A stretch of 36,073 nt of DNA from IMG/VR virus record IMGVR_UViG_3300042894_003492, positions 1-36,073 of that record; one strand, 5' to 3'. This DNA comes from a virus. Positions 23,204 through 31,381 of the stretch are shown one piece after another. The stretch's first letter is position 1; every line of letters begins with the position of its first letter. The notes below the pieces were generated by a model. That model did not search any database. It was given only the letters and a program-made list of their open reading frames with translations, and was not told the DNA's origin. Position numbers and translations under genes: made by a program.

Positions 23204-24220
23204 CTAGCCAGCTTTTGACTTGAATAATTCAAGATTGTGAATAAGCGTATCGTGAACCCATGGGAACTTAACGTTGCGCTTAGCATAATCAAACAAGCTT
23301 ACTGGGCTATCATTTAACGCAGATTGCTGATACGTGGCAAGATTTGTACGGACATTATTAAAATCTACTACACCGTTAAGCCATACTAACAATAACAATT
23401 TAACATCTGTATCGCTACGACCGTGTAAGAATTCATACAATGAGCGATCTGCAGCTTTTGATTCTAACAACCGTTGAAGTTTCTGACATAACTCACCAGA
23501 TATTGATCTTAAAATAACACTCACTTTTTTAGTTTTATCATCTAATGCTTCTTCAAGAGCATCAATGTTGTAAATGCTCAGTAACTCTGATTTACGTTTC
23601 GTAAAATCATTATTGAAAATAGTATCTAGAACAACTAGTTTGTCTTTGTTTAGTAGCAGTACTTGTACTTGCTCACCATCGTGAATTAGTTCATTAGAGT
23701 CTGCAAACCCACTATAATTTAAAGCAAGTAGAATTTTAGCCCATTGTTGTTGATATCTTTCAGGACTTAACTCTTTAGCAATGTATTTTGTTAATTGCCA
23801 GAACGCTTCAAATGGTTGTTTGTATGCAATGCGCTCAAGTTCTTTATCTAGATTAACTAAATGTGAGTATCTATTTTTTAAAACATTAATATCGTTTTCT
23901 AAGTTTCTATATCTATCAGTAGCTAAGATTTCGTGTGGAAATTTTATGATATGAATATATGGGTGGTTGTTTGCATACGGATAATTGTCAAAGTTTTGAT
24001 TTTGCTCAACATTATACTTAGCCCAAGTTGACTTTAGCGGGTAAGCATATATTCCGGCTGGAGCGTCGGTTGACTTAGTGCTAATCGGTGGCTTACTGTT
24101 TTTTGACATACTAATATAAACAGCAGCATCATTCTTATACGGTAGCAACTGCTCATACGCTGATCGTTTTGTTTTAGGTGCTGAAGATTCTTCAGCTTCA
24201 AATAATTCATATAATTTCAT
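23204..24220 (-). CDS. Putative packaged protein with capsid-targeting-like N-terminus and 'GIYAYPL' motif
   Basis: 338 residues beginning MKLYELFEAEESSAPK, which fits the shared N-terminal pattern and has L-F-E followed by Ala as a possible protease site. Residues about 33-60 read VYISMSKNSKPPIS ... APAGIYAYPL. From memory, 'iSfT...G(I)...TP.GIYaYPL' proteins recur uncharacterised in many myophages, usually with similar starts. The rest is helical with no known catalytic motif. There is no clear Shine-Dalgarno before the ATG, but a perfect TATAAATA lies 30 bases upstream. Its stop abuts the convergent early operon with no gap. Confidence 0.76.
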   Translation of the reverse strand: MKLYELFEAEESSAPKTKRSAYEQLLPYKNDAAVYISMSKNSKPPISTKSTDAPAGIYAYPLKSTWAKYNVEQNQNFDNYPYANNHPYIHIIKFPHEILATDRYRNLENDINVLKNRYSHLVNLDKELERIAYKQPFEAFWQLTKYIAKELSPERYQQQWAKILLALNYSGFADSNELIHDGEQVQVLLLNKDKLVVLDTIFNNDFTKRKSELLSIYNIDALEEALDDKTKKVSVILRSISGELCQKLQRLLESKAADRSLYEFLHGRSDTDVKLLLLVWLNGVVDFNNVRTNLATYQQSALNDSPVSLFDYAKRNVKFPWVHDTLIHNLELFKSKAG

Positions 24221-24250
24221 GGCAACTATTCATTTGTAGTGTAAATCGTA

Positions 24251-24258
24251 TATTTATA
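24251..24258 (-). promoter_or_regulatory. Late promoter (TATAAATA)
   Basis: Exact T4 late consensus on the minus strand, 30 bases before the ATG at 24220. The gene it drives is an island of late transcription between early blocks. Confidence 0.82.
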
Positions 24259-24292
24259 TCAATCATGTAGCATCTAAATTAGGAGACAACAT

Positions 24293-24535
24293 ATGTCGTT
24301 AACATCACTTAAAAACGAATTTGCAGAACTTGAACTATCCACCGTAATCTTATTAGATGAATACTTAGCTGCATATGAATTAGCGGTTAAGTATCAAGAT
24401 CAATCAAAAATATTATATGATAAATATATCCAGACCAAAAACCTTAGAGTTCAGGCTCTGCATAGATTGCAAGATGCATGCGATCACGAGCAAGTAGAAG
24501 ATCATATCTGCACTATATGTGGTGCAAACATTTAA
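24293..24535 (+). CDS. Small helical protein with C-terminal Cys/His zinc motif
   Basis: 80 residues, with TAGGAGACAAC before the ATG. The first 60 residues form a long amphipathic helix. The end, CDHEQVEDHICTICGANI, has Cys, His and a final C-x-x-C and probably binds zinc. The 94-residue protein at 31087 has the same plan (helix, then C-x-H, then C-x-x-C), so the two may be distant paralogues. Function unknown; its promoter was not identified with confidence. Confidence 0.72.
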   Translation: MSLTSLKNEFAELELSTVILLDEYLAAYELAVKYQDQSKILYDKYIQTKNLRVQALHRLQDACDHEQVEDHICTICGANI

Positions 24536-24555
24536 AACAAATATAGGACAATATT

Positions 24556-24702
24556 ATGTATATGCTAGTAGATAAAGATGATAACAGTATCCCATTTCAT
24601 AACTACGATGAAGCAATTAATGCTATGTGTTTACATAATGCAATGAATGAAAATAATTTATGGAACATAATTGAGGTAGTTCACGAGGATGAGGTATCAT
24701 GA
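24556..24702 (+). CDS. Hypothetical 48-residue protein
   Basis: Short gene: ATG at 24556 with AGGA upstream, ending in TGA at 24700-24702, which overlaps the next ATG (ATGA). The peptide starts MYMLVDKDDNSIPFHNYDEA and is acidic. Tight spacing on both sides and a proper ribosome binding site support it as real. No function is recognised. Confidence 0.62.
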   Translation: MYMLVDKDDNSIPFHNYDEAINAMCLHNAMNENNLWNIIEVVHEDEVS

Positions 24703-24914
24703 ATAAACCAAACTTTTATAAATTGCTAAGCTCCTATTTAAAGCTATTAGTAGTCTCGCCCGTGGGTGTTACTGTTAGTGAGTCTGATGTTAAACAAGTA
24801 GTAACTAACCGATACTTTGATCAGTTTGTTGAGTTCTTAATAGCTCAATGTGGTGAAATTGGATATAATGTTATCGTTAACGAGAAACAATACCATATAA
24901 TTAGGGCAGAATAA
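24699..24914 (+). CDS. Hypothetical 71-residue protein
   Basis: Not recognised. Coupled to the preceding gene (ATGA) and to the following one (TAATG). It reads as a small alpha/beta protein, with an N-terminal helix LLSSYLKLLVV, a DQFVEFLIAQC helix and a C-terminal strand pair. It has no signal peptide and no metal motif. Confidence 0.68.
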   Translation: MNKPNFYKLLSSYLKLLVVSPVGVTVSESDVKQVVTNRYFDQFVEFLIAQCGEIGYNVIVNEKQYHIIRAE

Positions 24915-25357
24915 TGAAAATATATACCGGGAACTGGTCAAAGCATAGACCATTTTATGACTTTTTTGAAAAGCTTGGTATTTCAAATGAGTTAAACCAT
25001 CAAATACATAACGGTTTAAAATGGCTTAAACTTATTGAGTGGGACCGTATCAACTATATTAAAGTTGATAAATGGGATACATGGAATGCTGATGATACAC
25101 TAGCTACTATCATTGCAGCAGTTATGATTAAATTTAAAGATGAAGGTATCAACGGATATCCTCCATCATTTGATACTAAAGATTCAAATGGTTTAGATGA
25201 AATTGAAGGCTGGACGTATATAATTGATGAAATTATATACGTGTTTAGTAACTATGCAATGATGTGGGATCATGATGACGACTATATTGCAAATAAAGCA
25301 CGCTTTGATAACGGAGCGCGCTTATTTGCAAAATATTTTACTCATCTGTGGGATTAA
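24914..25357 (+). CDS. Conserved phage protein of unknown function ('DTW...LWD' type)
   Basis: 147 residues. KVDKWDTWNADDTLATII near residue 50 and the C-terminal GARLFAKYFTHLWD match a family I recall from many myophages, with I-D-x-W-D-T-W-x-M-D-x-T-L near the front and L-F-x-K-Y-Y-x-x-L-W-D at the end; its role is not known. Between them lie EGWTYIIDEIIYVFSNY and an acidic WDHDDDY patch. The start overlaps the previous stop by one base. The stop abuts the convergent gene ending at 25358. Confidence 0.8.
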   Translation: MKIYTGNWSKHRPFYDFFEKLGISNELNHQIHNGLKWLKLIEWDRINYIKVDKWDTWNADDTLATIIAAVMIKFKDEGINGYPPSFDTKDSNGLDEIEGWTYIIDEIIYVFSNYAMMWDHDDDYIANKARFDNGARLFAKYFTHLWD

Positions 25358-25651
25358 CTATGCTTGCGCAAGTGTAGCCCAAACAGGTGTTACGCCTGCG
25401 CTAGTGCAAATCATCATATTCTTTTTTTCAGAATTATAAAATAGCTGCCCCACAACTGGCTTCGTTGGGGCAGATGATGATGCAAAATGTTCCATTAGAT
25501 GCAATACATTTGTGTTTAATTCCCGACCGTAATCTGGATATTGTCTACCAAAAAACGATAAGCTGGTACTAGTATCTTTACCTGTCTTATCAGCTATACT
25601 CGGAATTACAACTGTACCTGCATAATTTTTGACAGCATATGGTGTACTCAT
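25358..25651 (-). CDS. Small virion-type protein, paralogue of the protein at 33098
   Basis: 97 residues. The pattern LSFFGRQYPDYGRELNTNVL, then HFA, then P-x-x-GQLFYN is shared with the 98-residue protein at 33098-33394 (FIGHGLEDYGGTLQQNVI ... PGQLIY) and resembles a module (G-R ... YG ... N-x-x-x-L-x-E-x-F-A ... P ... G-Q-L-W/F-Y) that I recall from the N-terminal parts of tail-fibre or accessory virion proteins in T4-like phages. AGGTAGCTAAGC before the ATG overlaps the end of the endolysin gene, so the two are co-transcribed late. Structural role is inferred. Confidence 0.68.
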   Translation of the reverse strand: MSTPYAVKNYAGTVVIPSIADKTGKDTSTSLSFFGRQYPDYGRELNTNVLHLMEHFASSSAPTKPVVGQLFYNSEKKNMMICTSAGVTPVWATLAQA

Positions 25652-25653
25652 GC

Positions 25654-26124
25654 TTAGCTACCTACATGTTCAAATAATTGTGATTCTTTTTCACGTCGTG
25701 CAACTAAACCTTTTAGCACTTTGCCGTTTGATTTATTCCACTTGTGAAACTCTTTAGCTGCAGCCGCATAATCTTTAGCGTTTACTTTTTTAAGTAGTGT
25801 TGACGCGTTCAAGTTACCAATACCACAATTATACGCAAAACTGGTTAACGCACCTAATTGATTTTCAGTAAGAGGTACTTGTACCGCTTTTAATACTTTA
25901 TCTTCAAATGTTTTAAGCACATCTTCAAAAAGTTTATCTGCTTCTGCTTGTGTAATTTTATCAGTCGCGTGGACAGCGCGTCCATCTGCGTAAAAAGTGT
26001 TACCCCACCCAATAGTCCAAAACTTTTTCCCAGGTGGTAGTGACTTTGAAGTTGCACATTCATACGCTTCAAGCTCGCAACTTTCATAGAATTTAATTAA
26101 ATCTATTGATTCTTTGTTTATCAT
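25654..26124 (-). CDS. e: Endolysin, GH24 lysozyme (T4 e-like)
   Basis: 156 residues from the ATG at 26124, which has GGAG nine bases upstream. A longer in-frame start at 26166 would put the late promoter inside the gene and is rejected. Catalytic Glu14 lies in KFYESCELEAY, TIGWGNT (37-43) is the conserved T-I-G-Y/W-G strand, and TSFAYNCGIGNL with VLKGLVARREKE gives the usual GH24 C-terminal half. It cuts the peptidoglycan glycan strand for lysis. There is no signal peptide, so a holin is needed; none is recognised in the window. Confidence 0.94.
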   Translation of the reverse strand: MINKESIDLIKFYESCELEAYECATSKSLPPGKKFWTIGWGNTFYADGRAVHATDKITQAEADKLFEDVLKTFEDKVLKAVQVPLTENQLGALTSFAYNCGIGNLNASTLLKKVNAKDYAAAAKEFHKWNKSNGKVLKGLVARREKESQLFEHVGS

Positions 26125-26147
26125 CGTTATGCTCCAGTACAAAACAA

Positions 26148-26155
26148 TATTTATA
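26148..26155 (-). promoter_or_regulatory. Late promoter (TATAAATA)
   Basis: Exact T4 late consensus on the minus strand, 23 bases before the endolysin ATG. It decides the start of that gene. Confidence 0.82.
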
Positions 26156-26224
26156 TAACTTAACATCTAGCTATTAAAACCGCTAAATAAGTAAAGTTAC
26201 ACAGGAACCGCTAACGCGCATTCA

Positions 26225-26232
26225 AATAAATA
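26225..26232 (+). promoter_or_regulatory. Late promoter element (AATAAATA)
   Basis: AATAAATA followed by TTATAA, 30 bases before the ATG at 26263; divergent to the endolysin promoter. Confidence 0.65.
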
Positions 26233-26262
26233 TTATAATTAGTCCGAGCATCAGATAACTCT

Positions 26263-29200
26263 ATGGCCATTACACTTTCAAAAGCAGAATCTTGGGACAA
26301 AATCTACCAAGCAAGTAAATTTATTAATTTTGCGTCGTTTGATTTTGCCGCAGTTAAACAATCGTTAATTGAGTATTTTAAACTGTATCATCCAGAATTT
26401 AATAACTGGATTGAAACAGACGAATTTGTAATGCAAATTGAAGCATTTGCGTATGTGTGTGAATTGTACTCGTATCGACTAGATATGATTGCAAATGAAA
26501 ATTTACTATCAACAGCTCAACGCAAAGATTCTATACTTAAATTAGCTAAGTTTATATCGTATAATCAGTCTCGTAATATTGCGGGGACAGGGCTAGTAAA
26601 AATTACATCAATTAGCACTACTGAAGATGTATATGACTTTAACGGTAACAATCTAGCCAATAAGAAAATTACATGGAATGATGCTAATAATGCAAATTGG
26701 AAATCACAATTTTTTACGGTGATTAGCGCAATTATTAATAGCGATTTTGGTGATGTGGTACCTTCAAACCGAGTTCAAATATACGATCAAATATTTGAAT
26801 TATATACAATTAAAAATATTCCGCTAACCAATGGTGTAATTAGCTATTCTGCAAAAGTTGCAAATAATAATATTCCGATGGAATTAGTGTCTGCAGAATT
26901 GAGTGAAGCTGGTCCATCAGAGCAGCGTCCAAATTCAAATAATAAGTTTAATGTGATATACGGTATAGATGGGCTAGGTGATTCATCTAACTATACTGGA
27001 TTCTTTATGCTTACTAAACAAGGTAGCTTACAGAAAACTCAGTCAACGTTTGATGGTGTTACTACTCATAGCTCATATACACCAGCATTTGATAACGTAA
27101 ATAATACAGATGTTTGGGTAAATCAGTTAGTTAATGATTCTGATGTAAATGCAATTAAATGGACTGCGGTTGATACTACTAACGCTCAAAATATTATTTT
27201 TAATAGCGACTATAGTAAAACTAAGTATGAAATTGAAACACTAGATAATGATAATATTAAAATATTATTTGGTGATGGTGATTTTGCCGATATTCCAAAT
27301 GGTAAATTTGATTTCTGGTTTAGAGTGTCGGATCCAAATCCATCACCTATTCCTACATCTGCAATTAGTGATCTTACAACTAGTATTGCATATACAGGTA
27401 GTGACAATAACACGTATTACACGATTATTAATTACTCACTTGTACACCCAATTCAAAACGCAGCACCTAGTGAAGATAAAGATCATATAAAAGTTAATGC
27501 TCCATCTGTTTACTATACTCAAAATAGAATGGTAAATGGTCAGGATTATAACTCGTATCTATTGCAAGATCATTCAATACTAAAGTTATCTGCGATCAAT
27601 AGAACATATGCAGGTCATAGCAAATACACCACGTTTAATGATGCAAGCGGCACGTACGATGTTATTAATCACTTTGGATCTGACTTATCGGTGTATATTA
27701 ATTATGATGTAGCTACAATTAAGGTGTCTGCTAATACATCAGCTATCGCATTAATATCAAACTATTTACAGCCATTGTTATCTAATGCACAAAATACCTG
27801 CTACCGCACACTAAAAAAATTACCAGCTCGTAGATTGTTCACCCCGGCTGAAAAACATAGATTTGTGTTTGAGCAATTAGGTGAGATTTACGATATTACT
27901 GATGGTAATCCACCAAATCCAAAATTACCGGCTGACATATATTACATTGAAAATGAGAGCACTTATAAGCCTACGACGACAATTCCCGCTGCGGAACGTG
28001 CCAAGCTTGAGTGGATATTTTCCATTAATAAAGCAAACGGGTTCTGGACTATAACGTATCGCACCGCTGCGATTGTAACTCATAGCCCAACCACTAAATT
28101 TTGGAACAATAATACAACAGATATTATAAACATATTGGATATTAATACTGGTAGTTCACGCACTGCTGCTAATAGTCCAAAACAAAGTTATGATATTATT
28201 TTACCAGTGATAGGTAACCGTACATACGACTCAACTAGCAATACAGGCCTACAAGACTTCAATAGCTTGCTTGTCACAGTGATGGATAAAAATAACGACG
28301 GGTTTCCAGACATTGAAGAAGTTACTAAGCTGATTAATAATACTATTGTAACTAATGTTGCAGATACACAATTATATGAAGATAGTAAGTATGGTCGGTT
28401 ATTTAATAGAGTATTTAACGCACCGTTTGATTCATACAATATTAGTAATCCAACTATTCAATTAGACTATGATTTCTTAACTACTGATGTTACAATTACA
28501 GGTAACGTCACTAAAGAGTATGATGTTGATGCTGCGGGAGTTAAAACAACTAACATTACTTGGACAGAAAGTGCAAACCCTATTGCAAACAGTATCACTA
28601 TTACTAACCCAGGTCCAAACTCTATAATTACTGTAACTATTAAAGATTTTGTATATCTGTATCGTGCAACATTAGACGATGCGTTTCAACCGGCTCCAGG
28701 TAATGAAAGTGTTAAAGCATGGTTAGTTGAAGAACTTGCACTTAACCACATACACTATATTCGTAAACCAGGTAGAAGTAACCTTAACTTCTTATGGCAG
28801 CATACACCTACTACTGATACTAGAATCAATCCATCAACATCGAATATTATTGATTGTTTTATTATTACTAATGGGTACTATGAAAGCGTACTATCATGGG
28901 TACAAGGTACGTCTAATATTAAACCAGTTAAACCAACTCCATATGAGCTTAGCAACACGTATGGTAAATTAATACAAAATAAAATGATATCGGATGAACT
29001 TGTATTGTCATCAGGTGAGTTTAAAATTATATTTGGTAAATACGCATCGCCTGAGCTACAAGCAACTGTAGTAGTGGTTAAGTCTGATACATCTACATTA
29101 ACTGATAATCAGATTAAAACACAAATAGTTAGTGAAGTATATAACTATTTTGATATTAATTATTGTAACTTTGGTGATACGTTTAACTTTACAGCGTTGT

Positions 29201-30330
29201 CAGCACATCTACATAATCAATTATCTAGTAACGTTAATTCTATAGTAATTAAACCTAAGAATACGCAATTTGGTGGGCTGTTCCAAATTCATGCATTAGA
29301 GAATGAGATTATTATTCCTGCTATCACGTTAGACGACATAGAAATTGTATCATACTTAACATCATTAAATATTGGGGCAGCTGCTAACAACGTAAGTAAT
29401 GTAAATTACGGTACAGCTACAAACGATCTCGCAGATATGGTTGCAAGATATGAAGCAAACTTTACAAATAAACCATCTAGTAATGAAGCGAGTCCTGCAC
29501 AACCTAGAGTAAGAATTTCACCACCATCACCAATTTCATTAATTGATAACCTGGTACCGAGACCAACTACGCTTACACCGAGCACAACTACAACTCGTGC
29601 ACCAAGCACTAGCACCACTAGTACAACAACTAGCACTAGTACAACACGTGCACCAAGCACTACTAGTACAACAACTAGCACTAGTACAACACGTGCACCA
29701 AGCACAACAAGCACTACTAGTACAACAAGCACTACAACGACAACAACTACAACTACTCAATCACCTACTGCTATACAAAAACCAATAAAACTTAGAATAC
29801 TTGGTAATCGACAAATTGGTTCAGTATTAACGGCTGATCTAAGCGACTTTACAGCTGCAGGTATGACTATTGATGGTCCACCAGATTGGGATTTTAACTT
29901 CTCTTGGGTGGCAAATACAAATGCATATACAATACCAACTCTTGCAAGTACATCTTTGACGAGATCATTAAACGTCACGTGTAGAGTTTTTGTTAACGGT
30001 GTAGTGTATGCGACGTATACTAGACTAGAAATATCTAACACAACTGGTGCATTACCAGCAGGACCTTTCTGGATATCAGGCGACACGGTAGCAGGGCGTA
30101 TGCTAACAGCTAACTCTAGTAATCTAAGTGACGCTGATGGTATTGTAAGCGGTTCAATGCATTATGTTTGGACAAAAGATGGTGTTAACGTGAATAGAGA
30201 TAATATGACATACACACCACCTTCGACTGCGATTGGATCAGTAATTGATTGTACCGTTCAATGGAACACTACTGCTGGTGAGACAAAATATGTACAATCA
30301 GCAAACCAAGTCACACTTACAGCTCCTTAG
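26263..30330 (+). CDS. 6: Baseplate wedge protein gp6 with C-terminal Thr/Ser linker and Ig-like domains
   Basis: 1355 residues, twice T4 gp6 (660). The N-terminal 110 residues match the family closely: FINFASFDFAAVKQSLIEYF, LYHPEFNNWIETDEFVMQIE, YRLDMIANENLLSTAQRKDS and LAKFISYNQSRNIAGTGLV. gp6 forms the backbone ring of the baseplate wedge. The gp6-like body runs to about residue 1090. Residues about 1105-1165 are almost only Thr and Ser with three RAPST blocks, a flexible mucin-like linker. Two beta-rich modules follow (about 1170-1265 and 1265-1355); the second, GDTVAGRMLTA ... LSDADGIVSG ... YVWTKDG, is typical of Ig-like/cadherin-like bacterial adhesion repeats. The extension probably projects from the baseplate and binds surfaces. 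No clear Shine-Dalgarno precedes the ATG. Confidence 0.93.
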   Translation: MAITLSKAESWDKIYQASKFINFASFDFAAVKQSLIEYFKLYHPEFNNWIETDEFVMQIEAFAYVCELYSYRLDMIANENLLSTAQRKDSILKLAKFISYNQSRNIAGTGLVKITSISTTEDVYDFNGNNLANKKITWNDANNANWKSQFFTVISAIINSDFGDVVPSNRVQIYDQIFELYTIKNIPLTNGVISYSAKVANNNIPMELVSAELSEAGPSEQRPNSNNKFNVIYGIDGLGDSSNYTGFFMLTKQGSLQKTQSTFDGVTTHSSYTPAFDNVNNTDVWVNQLVNDSDVNAIKWTAVDTTNAQNIIFNSDYSKTKYEIETLDNDNIKILFGDGDFADIPNGKFDFWFRVSDPNPSPIPTSAISDLTTSIAYTGSDNNTYYTIINYSLVHPIQNAAPSEDKDHIKVNAPSVYYTQNRMVNGQDYNSYLLQDHSILKLSAINRTYAGHSKYTTFNDASGTYDVINHFGSDLSVYINYDVATIKVSANTSAIALISNYLQPLLSNAQNTCYRTLKKLPARRLFTPAEKHRFVFEQLGEIYDITDGNPPNPKLPADIYYIENESTYKPTTTIPAAERAKLEWIFSINKANGFWTITYRTAAIVTHSPTTKFWNNNTTDIINILDINTGSSRTAANSPKQSYDIILPVIGNRTYDSTSNTGLQDFNSLLVTVMDKNNDGFPDIEEVTKLINNTIVTNVADTQLYEDSKYGRLFNRVFNAPFDSYNISNPTIQLDYDFLTTDVTITGNVTKEYDVDAAGVKTTNITWTESANPIANSITITNPGPNSIITVTIKDFVYLYRATLDDAFQPAPGNESVKAWLVEELALNHIHYIRKPGRSNLNFLWQHTPTTDTRINPSTSNIIDCFIITNGYYESVLSWVQGTSNIKPVKPTPYELSNTYGKLIQNKMISDELVLSSGEFKIIFGKYASPELQATVVVVKSDTSTLTDNQIKTQIVSEVYNYFDINYCNFGDTFNFTALSAHLHNQLSSNVNSIVIKPKNTQFGGLFQIHALENEIIIPAITLDDIEIVSYLTSLNIGAAANNVSNVNYGTATNDLADMVARYEANFTNKPSSNEASPAQPRVRISPPSPISLIDNLVPRPTTLTPSTTTTRAPSTSTTSTTTSTSTTRAPSTTSTTTSTSTTRAPSTTSTTSTTSTTTTTTTTTQSPTAIQKPIKLRILGNRQIGSVLTADLSDFTAAGMTIDGPPDWDFNFSWVANTNAYTIPTLASTSLTRSLNVTCRVFVNGVVYATYTRLEISNTTGALPAGPFWISGDTVAGRMLTANSSNLSDADGIVSGSMHYVWTKDGVNVNRDNMTYTPPSTAIGSVIDCTVQWNTTAGETKYVQSANQVTLTAP
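29617..29705 (+). repeat. 45-bp direct repeats in the gp6 Thr/Ser linker
   Basis: A segment from ACTAGTACAACAACTAGCAC to GCACCAAGCAC occurs at 29617-29660 and again, identically, at 29662-29705, an offset of 45 bases; shorter related pieces continue to about 29760. The offset is a multiple of three, so length changes keep the frame. Confidence 0.9.
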
Positions 30331-30340
30331 TAATACAAGG

Positions 30341-31084
30341 TTAAATGTAAAATGATTTAAATTCAAACGTATTAAATATTTCCTCATTTGGGTAGCCACG
30401 GATGTTAGATACAATCTTACATCCGTTGTACTCAACATCTAACCCATCGTGCGCATGACCATAAATCCAATATGATACATTGTTGATATATTTTAACAGA
30501 TCAGCGCAATAACAACCATTAGACTCAAAATCATCTTGATGGTGGGGGCTAGCCGTTATAATCGACGGGCTATGATGCGAGACAACAACATTAGTATACT
30601 TACTATAGTTTACACTAGCTAAAAATTTAATAAACTTATCATGTTCTTCTAACCATGAATAAGTATTAAATCTATCACCACCCGCTGTAATCTTTCTAAA
30701 ATCGCTTAAGAATTTATTAGCAGTCATAATAGTGCGGGCATCTAACGCATTAAATGATGTCCATCCAGTACCACCAATAAATTGAATGTCATCTATAACT
30801 AAACACTCGTTGTGTAATACATGTAAATTATCAAGCTTATAAAAACTTTTTAATTTTACAATATCACTAAGATCACCATCAAAAAACTCATGGTTACCAG
30901 CAACATATATTACGTGGTTAAATCTATCTGCAACTGTATTAAAAAATAACGCAACATGCTTTTCATGTAATTGATTAATTTGAACAATATCACCAGCTAA
31001 CACTAACACATCACCTGATAAATCAGGATGTACACGATACTCACGATATTCTAAGTGCATATCAGATGCATACGTTATCTTCAT
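30341..31084 (-). CDS. Calcineurin-like metallophosphoesterase
   Basis: 247 residues. All metal-site motifs of the family are present in order: D-x-H at 8-10 (SDMH), GD at 31-32 (LAGDIV), GNHE at 63-66, SHH at 169-171 and GHAH at 209-212. Such enzymes hydrolyse phosphodiesters or phosphomonoesters with two metal ions; this one is not close enough to SbcD/gp47 or a lambda-type protein phosphatase to assign a substrate. AGGAG precedes the ATG. It is the last gene of the minus-strand operon that starts at 32870 and may be expressed early. It ends 11 bases from the convergent gp6 gene with no visible terminator. Confidence 0.92.
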   Translation of the reverse strand: MKITYASDMHLEYREYRVHPDLSGDVLVLAGDIVQINQLHEKHVALFFNTVADRFNHVIYVAGNHEFFDGDLSDIVKLKSFYKLDNLHVLHNECLVIDDIQFIGGTGWTSFNALDARTIMTANKFLSDFRKITAGGDRFNTYSWLEEHDKFIKFLASVNYSKYTNVVVSHHSPSIITASPHHQDDFESNGCYCADLLKYINNVSYWIYGHAHDGLDVEYNGCKIVSNIRGYPNEEIFNTFEFKSFYI

Positions 31085-31086
31085 TA

Positions 31087-31371
31087 CTACACTCCTGTAC
31101 TAATTCCAAAATTATTGTCGCAAAATTTACATGTAGCTATTCCATCAACTACAACTAAGTATTCTTGTGGGTGAATACATTCCTGTAACATCTGAGTACG
31201 CAATTCATGAATTTCTAACGCGATTGGTATTTTTTGATCTTCAAGTATTAACACTTGATCTGATAATTCATTAATACGTTCCACTAGTACTTGTAAGTTC
31301 GTGTACTTTCTATTCCATGCAGTCTTATCTGATTGAACAGCTTGATTAGCAATTATTTTTTTAACGTTCAT
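31087..31371 (-). CDS. Small coiled-coil protein with C-terminal zinc motif
   Basis: 94 residues with AGGA before the ATG. Residues about 20-65 form an amphipathic helix (LQVLVERINELSDQVLILED); the end has C-x-H (ECIHPQE) and C-x-x-C (CKFC), likely a small zinc site. The plan matches the protein at 24293. It lies between clamp loader and phosphoesterase genes with short gaps of 10 and 2 bases, so it belongs to their operon. Function unknown. Confidence 0.75.
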   Translation of the reverse strand: MNVKKIIANQAVQSDKTAWNRKYTNLQVLVERINELSDQVLILEDQKIPIALEIHELRTQMLQECIHPQEYLVVVDGIATCKFCDNNFGISTGV

Positions 31372-31381
31372 TATATTTCCT

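Noticed and set aside
24230-24262. Possible early promoter (TTGTAG ... TATCAA) for the gene at 24293
   Set aside because: Both boxes are weak and overlap the clear late promoter on the other strand.
26125-26166. 14-residue N-terminal extension of the endolysin
   Set aside because: It would place an exact late promoter inside the gene; the ATG at 26124 has GGAG and matches the usual start of GH24 enzymes.
29406-29788. Val/Leu- or Cys-rich antisense frames and a Gln-rich sense frame across the gp6 linker
   Set aside because: By-products of the ACA/ACT/AGT repeat that encodes the Thr/Ser linker; no start signals.
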